Part shown: in pieces, positions 35,674 to 43,337 of the stretch
How the letters are laid out: each line of letters starts with the position of its first letter
Position numbering within the stretch: position 1 is the first letter of the stretch
Assembly: GCA_937925855.1 (NCBI GenBank)
Contig: CALAMO010000037.1
Location: forward strand, 1-64,000
DNA from: an uncultured Thiotrichaceae bacterium
Lineage (GTDB): Bacteria > Pseudomonadota > Gammaproteobacteria > Thiotrichales > Thiotrichaceae
DNA: 64,000 bases
Reading direction: 5' to 3'
The notes under the pieces: model-generated
The model's database searches: none
What the model saw: only the letters and a program-made list of their open reading frames with translations
What the model was told of the DNA's origin: nothing
Position numbers and translations under genes: made by a program

Positions 35674-35967
35674 CTGCGCCTTGTGCTCGCGCTGAAAAAA
35701 ATAATGGGGTAGCTAAAGCCCCCCCGAATGCTGTAACTTATACTGCGTACACTGCCTAAAACTTTTGCTGCGCCACTTAGGTGTGGCAGATTCATTCTAT
35801 GCTCGCTAAAATGACTTAAAAATCTACGCATAAGGGTTGTTTGGCGTACAAGTGAATCGAACGCAATAGCCGGAAAGATCGACCAAGCGCTCATCAGCCT
35901 GGATCAGATCTATGCACAGCCGGGGTAATTAAAGCAAGGACATTGAGAATAGCTAAGGAGTCCATGA
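35674..35967. other. Intergenic region without an assigned gene
   Basis: About 290 bases after gspI. A reverse frame at 35670-35894 has no recognisable family. A + strand stretch near 35875-35928 reads GKIDQALISLDQIYAQPG then stop, which might be the tail of a lost gene. AAGGAG before 35968 belongs to the next gene. Confidence 0.35.
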
Positions 35968-36435
35968 ATGATGATTTTTAAACAACACCTGTTAGCCCTG
36001 ACGGTTGCTGCGGCGGCCCTGTCGGCAGCGGCGGCTTTGCAGGCAGATGATTTACCACCGCCACCACCCGGCCCTTATATTGTCGGGGGTGCGGCTGAAA
36101 TGCCTGCTGTTGCAGCCGCTGAATCTGTGCCACCTGCGGCAGCGTCTGCGTCCGCGCCTAAATCTGTGCCCATGATGTATGCTCATCCGCAGTACTATCG
36201 TCCACAGGTCCAATATATTTACGTCGTGCCGATGATGATGCCGAAGATGTCGCCGGAACAGAAAGCGCAGTTCCAGCTGCAAATGCAGCAACAGATGATG
36301 ATGCAGCAGGGTGGCTACATGATGCCACAGATGCCAATGGCGCCGTCTGCGCCACCGTCTGATGACGCGGCAGAAGCCACCGCAGGCGATGAGCCTGCTG
36401 AACAGGAAGCACAGAAAACAGACAGCGACTCCTGA
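35968..36435 (+). CDS. Secreted Met/Gln/Pro-rich hypothetical protein
   Basis: A 155-residue exported protein. A signal peptide covers about residues 1-26, with AALQA before mature DDLPPPPPGP. The middle is Tyr/Met-rich (YAHPQYYRPQVQYIYVVPMM), then MQQQMMMQQGGYMMPQMP, and the end is acidic and Ala-rich. The methionine clusters could bind copper or silver ions, as in some periplasmic metal carriers, but there is no direct evidence. No family recognised. An AAGGAG site lies 7 bases before the chosen ATG. The next gene is co-directional and also low-complexity. Confidence 0.7.
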   Translation: MMIFKQHLLALTVAAAALSAAAALQADDLPPPPPGPYIVGGAAEMPAVAAAESVPPAAASASAPKSVPMMYAHPQYYRPQVQYIYVVPMMMPKMSPEQKAQFQLQMQQQMMMQQGGYMMPQMPMAPSAPPSDDAAEATAGDEPAEQEAQKTDSDS

Positions 36436-36559
36436 GAACCGCAGCGGGTGCGGCGTTTTACTGACGCAATGAAGCGCGCATGCCGTTGCCCTACGCTGTT
36501 GCCACACACTGAGTTTCAATAATTTAGATACCTCCGGGGTTGGAAAGGATTAAGAGATT

Positions 36560-37663
36560 ATGCATATTGTACGTTGGTTATTTACTCACCCTATTATTTT
36601 TGCCTGGGTCTTGGCGATACTGGCGATTTTACTGAATTACCGTTTTGCGGGTGATCACGGCGCGGAGCAGCAAGTTGAGAGCGCAGCCGCAGTGACTGAG
36701 TCCGTGGCGCAGGTTGAAGAGGCTGCGGACTCAACAGTCGCGGCTGCGGCTGAAAAGGTTGAAGAAACGGCGCAGGCCGTGACGGATGCGGGCGCTACGG
36801 CGGTACAAAAGCTGGTGGATACCGGCAGTGCCGTAGCCGAAGGCGTGCAGGAAACGGCGAGTGCGGCAGCAGACGGTGCAACTGATACTGCGGCTAAAGT
36901 GGTGGCGGCAGCGGGTGCCGTTACGGCTAGCGTCGCGGGCGCTGTTGCTGCTAACGATACTGATGCTGAGACAACGCAGGCTGTCGCAGAAACAGCTGAT
37001 AAAGCAGCCGCTACGGATGCCGATGCCGAGACAACTGAAACAGCAGCAGCTGAAGGCGCAACGCAAGACAATGCTTCTGAAGCAGCCGACGCTGATTCTA
37101 CCGAGGCAACCACAGCCGAAAGTGCAGCGCAGGACAGCGCAGCGAGTGACGCTGAGGCGGAGTCTACTTCAGCTGAGACTGACGCCGCGCCGACTGAAAC
37201 AGCGGCAGCGACCGATGCGGATGCAGAGTCCACCGCTACAGCGACCAGCAGTGCTGATGGTGATGCTCAGCAGGTGGCAGCGGACTCGGCGGCGCCTGAG
37301 ACGGACGCGGCTGCTGAAGAGACGACTACTCAAGCGGCAGACGCTGACGCAGCGGATGAGGCGGAAAGTAGTGATGAGGAATTGCTGCGGGCGGCGCGTG
37401 AAGCGTTCTGGAGTGATGATTTCGTCCGTGCTGAAGCGTTCTATCAGGACTTATTAGCGCGTGATAGTAGCCCGGCATACAAAGGCGAACTGGCCAACGT
37501 TTTCTGGAAACAGGGTAAAAGCGTAGAAGCCATTAATTTATACGCTGAAATTGCACCTTGGCTGCGTGAACAGAATAGAATGGTCGAACTGCGCAATATG
37601 AAGGCTTATGCTGATATTGTTGATCCCTCTCTGGGTGAGGCGTTGGCCCCCTGGCTGGAATAA
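36560..37663 (+). CDS. Membrane-anchored Ala/Glu/Thr-rich protein with C-terminal TPR-like helices
   Basis: A 367-residue protein. Residues 1-31 are one membrane helix (FTHPIIFAWVLAILAILL). Residues 35-270 are an acidic low-complexity region rich in Ala, Glu, Thr, Asp and Ser with repeats such as ATDADAETT and AESAAQDS. Residues 275-367 form a helical end with SDDFVRAEAFYQDLLARD and FWKQGKSVEAINLYAEIAP, resembling a pair of tetratricopeptide helices. A spacer in the cell envelope holding a protein-contact module is a reasonable guess. No family recognised. A strong terminator follows. Confidence 0.75.
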   Translation: MHIVRWLFTHPIIFAWVLAILAILLNYRFAGDHGAEQQVESAAAVTESVAQVEEAADSTVAAAAEKVEETAQAVTDAGATAVQKLVDTGSAVAEGVQETASAAADGATDTAAKVVAAAGAVTASVAGAVAANDTDAETTQAVAETADKAAATDADAETTETAAAEGATQDNASEAADADSTEATTAESAAQDSAASDAEAESTSAETDAAPTETAAATDADAESTATATSSADGDAQQVAADSAAPETDAAAEETTTQAADADAADEAESSDEELLRAAREAFWSDDFVRAEAFYQDLLARDSSPAYKGELANVFWKQGKSVEAINLYAEIAPWLREQNRMVELRNMKAYADIVDPSLGEALAPWLE

Positions 37664-37714
37664 GCAACACTATTCACGCGCTAAGGCGCTTATAAGGCAT
37701 GCAACATCCTAATG

Positions 37715-37743
37715 AAACGGGCAGGTACTTTACCTGCCCGTTT
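37715..37743 (+). terminator. Strong intrinsic hairpin after the Ala-rich protein gene
   Basis: AAACGGGCAGGTA pairs perfectly with TACCTGCCCGTTT around a CTT loop (13-bp stem). It falls between 37663 and the dynamin-like gene at 37771. Confidence 0.8.
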
Positions 37744-37770
37744 GCATTTAGGGTATGAAAGGATCTAAAG

Positions 37771-39237
37771 ATGACACCCGCAAAAAGGATAGAGCAGCGG
37801 CTCAAGCGATTACAGGCCCACCTAAAACAGGAAAACCCTGTGCTGGTGGAGGTGGTGGCGCGTTACCGTGACTTGGATAAGGTAGCGCAGAAAATGGGCT
37901 TAATGCAGGCTGGTGAATCCTATGCTACCCAAATCTCCTGGTGGCCGATGATCTCGGTATTGGGGACGTTTTCAGCAGGTAAATCCAGTTTTATCAATAC
38001 CTTCCTCGATCTGGAGTTACAGCACACCGGCAATCAGGCCGTCGATGATAAATTCACGGTGCTTACCTTTAGCCCAGATGGCACTGCGCATACGCTGCCG
38101 GGATTGGCGCTAGACGGCGACCCGCGCTTTCCGTTTTACCAGATCAGTGAAGAAATCGAGCGGGTTAGTGCGGGTGAAGGCGCGAAAATTGACAGCTATC
38201 TCCAGATGAAAGTCGCGCCGAGCGAAAAGCTGCGCGGTCGGATTTTGATTGATTCGCCCGGTTTTGATGCGGATGAGCAGCGTAAATCCACGCTTAAGAT
38301 CACCGATCACATTATTGAACTGTCTGACTTGGTGCTGGTGTTTTTCGATGCGCGTCATCCAGAGCCGGGCGCGATGCAGGATACGCTGGAGCATCTGGTG
38401 CGGGGTGCGCAGCGGCGCAATGACAGCAGCAAATTTCTGTTTATCCTTAATCAGATCGATAGTTCGGCGCGGGAAGATAATCTAGAAGATATTGTGGCTT
38501 CGTGGCAGAAAGCACTGGTGCAGAGCGGTATGACTACTGGCAGCTGCTATAACCTGTTTAACGCTAAGCTGGCGGTCCCGGTCGAGAATGAAGCGGTGTG
38601 GGCGCGCTATGTGGCGAAGTGTACGGCGGACTATCAGGCCCTCACTGCGCGTATGGCGGGGGTGAATACGGAGCGCGCTTACCGGGTGATTGGCGCGCTG
38701 GAAGCGCTGACAAATGAGATTGAGCAGCAGGCTGTGCCTGCTTTGCAGGCCGCACTGCGGCGCTGGCGGCGGGATGTGCTGATTTGGGATGGCATCCTGT
38801 TGAGCGCGCTGGTTGTGGCGGCGGGTGTGCTCAGCGTGTCACTCGGCTGGTGGGCGGGTTTGAGCTTTAATCCGCCGTGGTCAGGGTTAATCGCTGCTGA
38901 GGCAATGCCGACCTTCTTGGCGTCTGGGCTGGCATTGCTGCCGGGTTTATTGTGCCTGCTGGTGTTCCTGGTGCTGCATTATTGGGTGCGGGGATGGGTG
39001 CGCCGCTATGTGGCGAGTAGCCTGAGTGCAATTGAAACAAGCGGTAATATCCGGGCTGCCTTTTACCGTAGCACGGGTTTGCTGCGCAGTATTTTTCAGC
39101 GCGCGCCCAAAGGCTGGGGGCGCACGGCGCGTAAGCGGCTGGCGGTATTGCGCGATGCGACCGATAAATTTGTGCAGCAGCTGAATGATCGCTTTACAAA
39201 CCCATCTGGGAGGGATAAAACTTCTGCATCGGACTAA
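37771..39237 (+). CDS. Dynamin-family GTPase with two membrane helices
   Basis: A 488-residue GTPase of the dynamin superfamily. G1 is GTFSAGKSSFIN (residues 65-76), the switch-I Thr is in DDKFTVLTF, G3 is DSPGF (161-165) and G4 is NQID (227-230). After a helical stretch come two membrane helices (about 338-365 and 378-405), then a basic cytoplasmic tail. Bacterial relatives remodel or protect membranes. It stands upstream of apbE by 20 bp with AAAGGA before its start, so co-transcription is likely. The narrower role is unknown; dynamin pairs are common in bacteria but only one is seen here. Confidence 0.85.
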   Translation: MTPAKRIEQRLKRLQAHLKQENPVLVEVVARYRDLDKVAQKMGLMQAGESYATQISWWPMISVLGTFSAGKSSFINTFLDLELQHTGNQAVDDKFTVLTFSPDGTAHTLPGLALDGDPRFPFYQISEEIERVSAGEGAKIDSYLQMKVAPSEKLRGRILIDSPGFDADEQRKSTLKITDHIIELSDLVLVFFDARHPEPGAMQDTLEHLVRGAQRRNDSSKFLFILNQIDSSAREDNLEDIVASWQKALVQSGMTTGSCYNLFNAKLAVPVENEAVWARYVAKCTADYQALTARMAGVNTERAYRVIGALEALTNEIEQQAVPALQAALRRWRRDVLIWDGILLSALVVAAGVLSVSLGWWAGLSFNPPWSGLIAAEAMPTFLASGLALLPGLLCLLVFLVLHYWVRGWVRRYVASSLSAIETSGNIRAAFYRSTGLLRSIFQRAPKGWGRTARKRLAVLRDATDKFVQQLNDRFTNPSGRDKTSASD

Positions 39238-39257
39238 ACGAGTGGAACGGTAGATTT

Positions 39258-40319
39258 ATGCGTATTTCATTGCCTTTTTCAATGCCAGCCCTTGTGCTGG
39301 CATTTTTCTTAGCGCTGTTGCTGACGCTGAGTGCGTGCCGCCAGCAGACGGTTGAACCCTTAAGGTTCAGCGGCAAAACAATGGGTACGACATGGAGTGC
39401 GATTGTTGTGGCTGAGGGAGAAGTTGCTGCCACGCTCAAAGCGCTACCGGTGCAAGCTGATTTTGAACGCATCCTCAGTCGTGTCAATGACCAGATGTCG
39501 ACCTGGCAGTCTGATTCAGAGTTATCGAACTTTAATCGCCAGCAAAGTGAGGATTGGTTTGCGGTCTCTCCTGCGCTGGCTGAAGTAGTGGCGGCGGCCC
39601 AGGCTGTCAGCGCGTTGAGCGCTGGCGTGTATGATACGACGGTGGGGCCGCTGGTGAATTTATGGGGCTTTGGGGCGCAGTCCGATGCGCAAAAGGTGCC
39701 CGTAGCGGCTGATATTGCGGCTGCGCTCGCTACGGTTGGCTATCAGAAGTTAGCGGTGCGCGCGGAACCCCCTGCGTTGCGCAAGCGGGTCGTCGGTTTG
39801 TCCGTGGATTTGTCTTCGATTGCCAAGGGCTACGGGGTTGATCAGCTGGCTGCATATTTGGATGAGGCCGGTGTGGCTCATTATATGGTGGAGATTGGTG
39901 GCGAAATTCATAGCAAAGGCCAAAGCCCCCGCGGTGATGACTGGCGTATTGCGGTAGAGAAGCCGGTAGCGCTGGATCGGATGGTGCAGCAGGGTTTGTT
40001 GTTGAAAGGCGGCGGGTTGGCAACCTCCGGCGATTATCGGAATTATTTCACCACCAACGGGCGGCGTTATTCCCATACCTTTGATCCGCGCAGCGGTGCG
40101 CCAGTGCGGCATAGTCTCGCATCGGTATCAGTGCTGGCGGCGAATACCATGCTGGCGGATGCATATGCGACGATGCTGATGGCGATGGGCGAAATTAAAG
40201 GGCGGGCGTTTGCGCTTGAGCAGGGGATTGAGGCCTATTTTATCTGGCGTACGGATGAGGGTTTTGACACCTTTGCGACTGAGGGCTTTAAGGCGGTCTT
40301 GATTAGTGCGGATGAGTGA
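39258..40319 (+). CDS. apbE: FAD:protein FMN transferase ApbE
   Basis: A 353-residue lipoprotein. Lipobox LSAC gives Cys27 as the lipid site. ApbE motifs include FSGKTMGTTWSAIV, the VSALSAGVYDTTVGPLVNLWGFG block, VDLSSIAKGYGVDQLA, VEIGGEIHSKG and YSHTFDPRSGAPV with metal ligands. The enzyme attaches FMN to Thr residues of partner proteins such as RnfG, NqrB/C. No such target gene is in the window. It follows the dynamin-like gene closely. Confidence 0.93.
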   Translation: MRISLPFSMPALVLAFFLALLLTLSACRQQTVEPLRFSGKTMGTTWSAIVVAEGEVAATLKALPVQADFERILSRVNDQMSTWQSDSELSNFNRQQSEDWFAVSPALAEVVAAAQAVSALSAGVYDTTVGPLVNLWGFGAQSDAQKVPVAADIAAALATVGYQKLAVRAEPPALRKRVVGLSVDLSSIAKGYGVDQLAAYLDEAGVAHYMVEIGGEIHSKGQSPRGDDWRIAVEKPVALDRMVQQGLLLKGGGLATSGDYRNYFTTNGRRYSHTFDPRSGAPVRHSLASVSVLAANTMLADAYATMLMAMGEIKGRAFALEQGIEAYFIWRTDEGFDTFATEGFKAVLISADE

Positions 40320-40353
40320 GGTCGTGTGATTATGTTAACTGCGCTGGAGTCGG

Positions 40354-40929
40354 GTGTTATTGCGGGGTGTACTCAAGCCAAGGGGGCTGCGTTTGGCGAA
40401 GATCATTCTGCTGAATAAGCCCTTTAATGTGCTGTGCCAGTTTACGGACGGCGCGGGGCGACAGACGCTGGCGGATTATGTGCCTGTGCCTGATGTATAT
40501 GCGGCGGGGCGCTTGGATCGGGACAGCGAGGGGCTGTTGGTGCTCACCGATGATGGCAGGCTACAGCATAAAATTACCAACCCCCGACATAAGATGAGCA
40601 AAACGTATTGGGTGCAGGTCGAGGGCGTGCCCACGGCGGCGGATATCCAGCGGCTCTGCACAGGGCTTGAGTTGAAAGACGGGATGACCTTACCCGCCAA
40701 AGCGCGCTTGATCGCCGAACCAGCAGGGCTGTGGCTGCGTGAGCCGCCGATTCGGGTGCGGCAGACGATTCCCGATAGTTGGCTTGAGCTGACGCTGACT
40801 GAAGGGCGCAATCGGCAGGTCAGGCGGATGACGGCGGCGCTGGGCTATCCGACCCTGCGCCTGATTCGGTATCGCGTTGGGAGCTGGACGTTGGATGGCT
40901 TGGCGAGTGGGGAATGGCGGGAAGCGTAG
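40354..40929 (+). CDS. rluE: 23S rRNA pseudouridine synthase RluE-like
   Basis: A 191-residue RsuA-family pseudouridine synthase without an S4 domain, as in RluE/RluF-type short members. The catalytic Asp lies in [19 protein letters not shown], and [31 protein letters not shown] and [19 protein letters not shown] match RluE, which modifies U2457 in E. coli 23S rRNA. Start is taken as GTG 40354 with GGAG upstream; TTG codons slightly further in are possible. Confidence 0.88.
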   Translation: MLLRGVLKPRGLRLAKIILLNKPFNVLCQFTDGAGRQTLADYVPVPDVYAAGRLDRDSEGLLVLTDDGRLQHKITNPRHKMSKTYWVQVEGVPTAADIQRLCTGLELKDGMTLPAKARLIAEPAGLWLREPPIRVRQTIPDSWLELTLTEGRNRQVRRMTAALGYPTLRLIRYRVGSWTLDGLASGEWREA

Positions 40930-41226
40930 CCTTATAATGAGCGGGAAGCAGATCATTTTCGGCGCACACAAGCATTGGGCCTGCCACTTCAACAATGATC
41001 GGACTTCCGTAATGCTGAGTAACAAACAACACGATCCAACAGTAGGAAGCTTATTTTAGCCACGATAATCGCACTATTGTAAGGTTTGAAGTTGAGGCGG
41101 GCTGACATCGCTTTATCGGAGAATTGGCCAGTGAAATGATAGTAATTTTAGCGCATGCTGGAGTGGAAAAATCTGCTATCTTATCTGAATGGCTCACTGG
41201 TTAACGGTGTTGGACGGAGGCAGATC

Positions 41227-42057
41227 ATGACGACTATCAGTAAAACCTACGCCCGCGACGGTTTTGTTTTCCCATTGGATGTGTTGAGTACGACGTCAGC
41301 ACAGGCGATTCGTGCTGATCTGGAAGCGGCAGAGGCTGAACTGGCGGATGATCCGGTTCGCTTGGCACTACTGCATAGCTATACTGATCGCTTATTGCCC
41401 TGTTGCGATGCGCTGATTCATCATGAAAAACTGCTGGCTGCGGCCTCTGAGGTGCTTGGCCCAGATTTAATGGTCTGGAATGCGATGCTGTTTGTTAAAG
41501 AAGCGCATTCGCCCAAAATCGTGTCCTGGCATCAGGATTTAACGTACTGGGGCTTGGACAACGCCGATCAGACGACCTGTTGGGTCGCACTGTCGCCTGC
41601 GACGCGGGCTAGCGGCTGTATGAAATTTGTGGCGGGCAGTCACCGGCAGTCCATTGTGCCGCATCGTGATACTTTTGCTGATAATAATCTGCTGACTCGT
41701 GGGCAGGAGGTCGAAGTGGTGGTGGCGGAGGAAGACGCTACTTATGTCAGCCTAAACACTGGGCAGGCGTCCATGCATCACGGCCATTTAATTCACGGTT
41801 CTGATCCCAATACTACCGCAGACCGGCGCATTGGACTGGCTATTCGCTATATTCGACCATCGATGCAGCAGCGCGCTGGTGAGAAGCCCATGGTAAGGCT
41901 GGTGCAGGGTGAGGATAACTATAAGCATTTTGCTCCAGTGGCTGCGCCAAAAGGCCGCTTGCATGCGGCGGAGTTTGCGCGCTGTCAGCGTGATGCGGCG
42001 CTGCGACGACAGATCGTCTATGCAGGTGCTGATGCGGCGCGGGGTAAGCGCTTTTAA
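41227..42057 (+). CDS. Phytanoyl-CoA dioxygenase (PhyH) family protein
   Basis: A 276-residue Fe(II)/2-oxoglutarate dioxygenase. Iron ligands are in SWHQDLTYWG (His-x-Asp) and the distal His in HGHLIHGSDPN, with Arg in RRIGLAIRYIRP for 2-oxoglutarate. It opens YARDGFVFPLDVL, typical of the family. ATG 41227 with GGAGG 9 bases upstream is better than the in-frame ATG at 41155. Substrate unknown. It is the third 2OG oxygenase of the window, not related to the other two. It is isolated between rluE and a membrane protein. Confidence 0.9.
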   Translation: MTTISKTYARDGFVFPLDVLSTTSAQAIRADLEAAEAELADDPVRLALLHSYTDRLLPCCDALIHHEKLLAAASEVLGPDLMVWNAMLFVKEAHSPKIVSWHQDLTYWGLDNADQTTCWVALSPATRASGCMKFVAGSHRQSIVPHRDTFADNNLLTRGQEVEVVVAEEDATYVSLNTGQASMHHGHLIHGSDPNTTADRRIGLAIRYIRPSMQQRAGEKPMVRLVQGEDNYKHFAPVAAPKGRLHAAEFARCQRDAALRRQIVYAGADAARGKRF

Positions 42058-42233
42058 CAGGCCCTAGTACGCTATCTGGGGCAGTCCCGCGCGCATGGTG
42101 GCAGTAGGCTTTGTTTTATGGCGGGCGCTGCCATTTGGCGCTGCCATTTACTGTGTGGCACTATTTTTTATAGCGCATCGCTGGTTAGCCCTGTATTCTG
42201 CCCGCAGTTTAGTTTTGCAATTTGAGGCACGCT

Positions 42234-42944
42234 GTGAGTGATAATAACGACAACCCGCTAATTAACCGCAAAGAAAATCCCTTATTGAGTCTGGCGGTCA
42301 ATATTCTGATTCCGGCCTTCATCCTGTTTTACCTGTCGAATGACGAATACCTCGGGTCTAAGCTGGGCTTCGTTGTCGCTTTGGCGTTTCCGTTTCTTTA
42401 TGGGCTGTATGACTTTATCCAGCGGCGTAAGGTGAACTTTATTGCGGCGCTCGGGCTGGTGAATGTCTTGTTGACTGGCGGCATTGGCCTGCTTGAAATT
42501 GACAATCATTGGTTGGCAGTTAAAGAAGCGACTATCCCGGCACTGATTGGTTTGGCGGTGCTAGCTTCAGTTAAAACCAAATACCCTCTGATAAAAACGT
42601 TGTTTTATAACGATCTGATTGTAGATACAGCCAAAGTCGATCAGGCGCTGGCAGCGCGTTCCCAGCAACCGGCGTTTAATGAGCTGATTGTGCGTTCGAC
42701 GATTATTTTATCCTCTTCATTTTTAGTGTCTTCGGTGCTTAATTATATTTTAGCCAAGCTGATTGTGGTCAGTGATCCGGGTACCGCGGCGTATAACCAG
42801 GAACTAGGCAAGCTGACGCTGATGAGCTATCCGGTGATAGTGATCCCATCTATGATCGTGATGGGGTTTGCGTTCTGGTACCTATACCGCGGTATTAAAC
42901 GCTTGACTGGGTTGGGTGCAGAATCTATTTTTAAAACGGGATAG
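42234..42944 (+). CDS. VC0807-like integral membrane protein
   Basis: A 236-residue protein with six probable membrane segments. It starts at GTG 42234 (GAGG upstream) and reads NPLLSLAVNILIPAFILFYL, LGFVVALAFPFLYGLYDFIQ, RKVNFIAALGLVNVLLTGGI, then KEATIPALIGLAVLAS and two C-terminal helices. The pattern agrees with the family named after Vibrio VC0807, whose role is not established. A candidate small RNA with its own promoter begins 106 bases after the stop. Confidence 0.7.
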   Translation: MSDNNDNPLINRKENPLLSLAVNILIPAFILFYLSNDEYLGSKLGFVVALAFPFLYGLYDFIQRRKVNFIAALGLVNVLLTGGIGLLEIDNHWLAVKEATIPALIGLAVLASVKTKYPLIKTLFYNDLIVDTAKVDQALAARSQQPAFNELIVRSTIILSSSFLVSSVLNYILAKLIVVSDPGTAAYNQELGKLTLMSYPVIVIPSMIVMGFAFWYLYRGIKRLTGLGAESIFKTG

Positions 42945-43049
42945 CCTGCAGTGCTGGCTGCCAATTGGGTCAGTGGTTGGAAAAAGCTTGAGCTAAACAT
43001 TTGTGACAAAATATTAAGGCTGTTTGTGCTTTCTTTGTCCTGGAAATAG

Positions 43050-43077
43050 TTACAACGTTTTTGTTTTGTATTAATAT
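43050..43077 (+). promoter_or_regulatory. Sigma-70-type promoter candidate of the small RNA
   Basis: TTACAA (43050-43055) and TAATAT (43072-43077) are spaced by 16 bases in an AT-rich stretch, predicting a start near 43084 where the folded RNA begins. The elements match four or more positions of the -35 and -10 consensus. Confidence 0.55.
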
Positions 43078-43083
43078 ACAACA

Positions 43084-43183
43084 ACTCGCGAGGGAAACCA
43101 GTCATCTTAACTGAGGAAGATGATGCGCGAGTATTTGAATCTCCCGGAGAATATCTAGCCCATTCTTTCTCCGGGAGCTTTTT
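43084..43183 (+). ncRNA. Candidate small RNA with own promoter and terminator
   Basis: About 100 nt in a 393-bp gap with no reading frame. The outer stem is ACTCGCG (43084-43090) with CGCGAGT (43126-43132). It encloses TCATCTT/AAGATGA (43102-43108 and 43117-43123) with an 8-nt loop AACTGAGG. A linker leads to a perfect 10-bp terminator stem CTCCCGGAGA/TCTCCGGGAG (43141-43150 and 43168-43177) followed by CTTTTT. A promoter lies directly upstream. Exposed GGA triplets (AGGGAAA, GAGGAA) could suit CsrA/RsmA, but no known family was recognised. Alternatives are the terminator of the upstream membrane-protein gene or a leader of the glycoside hydrolase gene. Confidence 0.5.
43141..43183 (+). terminator. 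Intrinsic terminator at the small RNA 3' end
   Basis: The 10-bp stem CTCCCGGAGA/TCTCCGGGAG has a 17-nt loop and is followed by five Ts. It ends the candidate small RNA and any read-through from the upstream membrane-protein gene. Confidence 0.85.
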
Positions 43184-43337
43184 CCCCCTTTATCCTGCCT
43201 GAACGCTTTTTATGCCGCGTTAACCAAAACCCCCGTAAAAATCCTACAGTCTTTGCTGAGCCTACCTGACAAAATAACGGCTAGCCGCTACACTCGGCTG
43301 CAGACGCCTAATGAGACTTAAATAACGGGGTTGACAG

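Noticed and set aside
35670-35894. Reverse reading frame of 74 codons that might be a transposase fragment
   Set aside because: No recognised motif, no terminal inverted repeats, no target duplication; listed only as an intergenic note.
36655-37457. Long frames on both strands across the Ala/Glu-rich region
   Set aside because: Low-complexity GC-rich DNA leaves several frames open; only the rightward one has a membrane anchor and a structured C-terminus.
43084-43183. Resemblance of the small RNA to a cyclic-di-GMP riboswitch (AGGGAAACC)
   Set aside because: The second helix and the receptor sequence of the GEMM class are absent.
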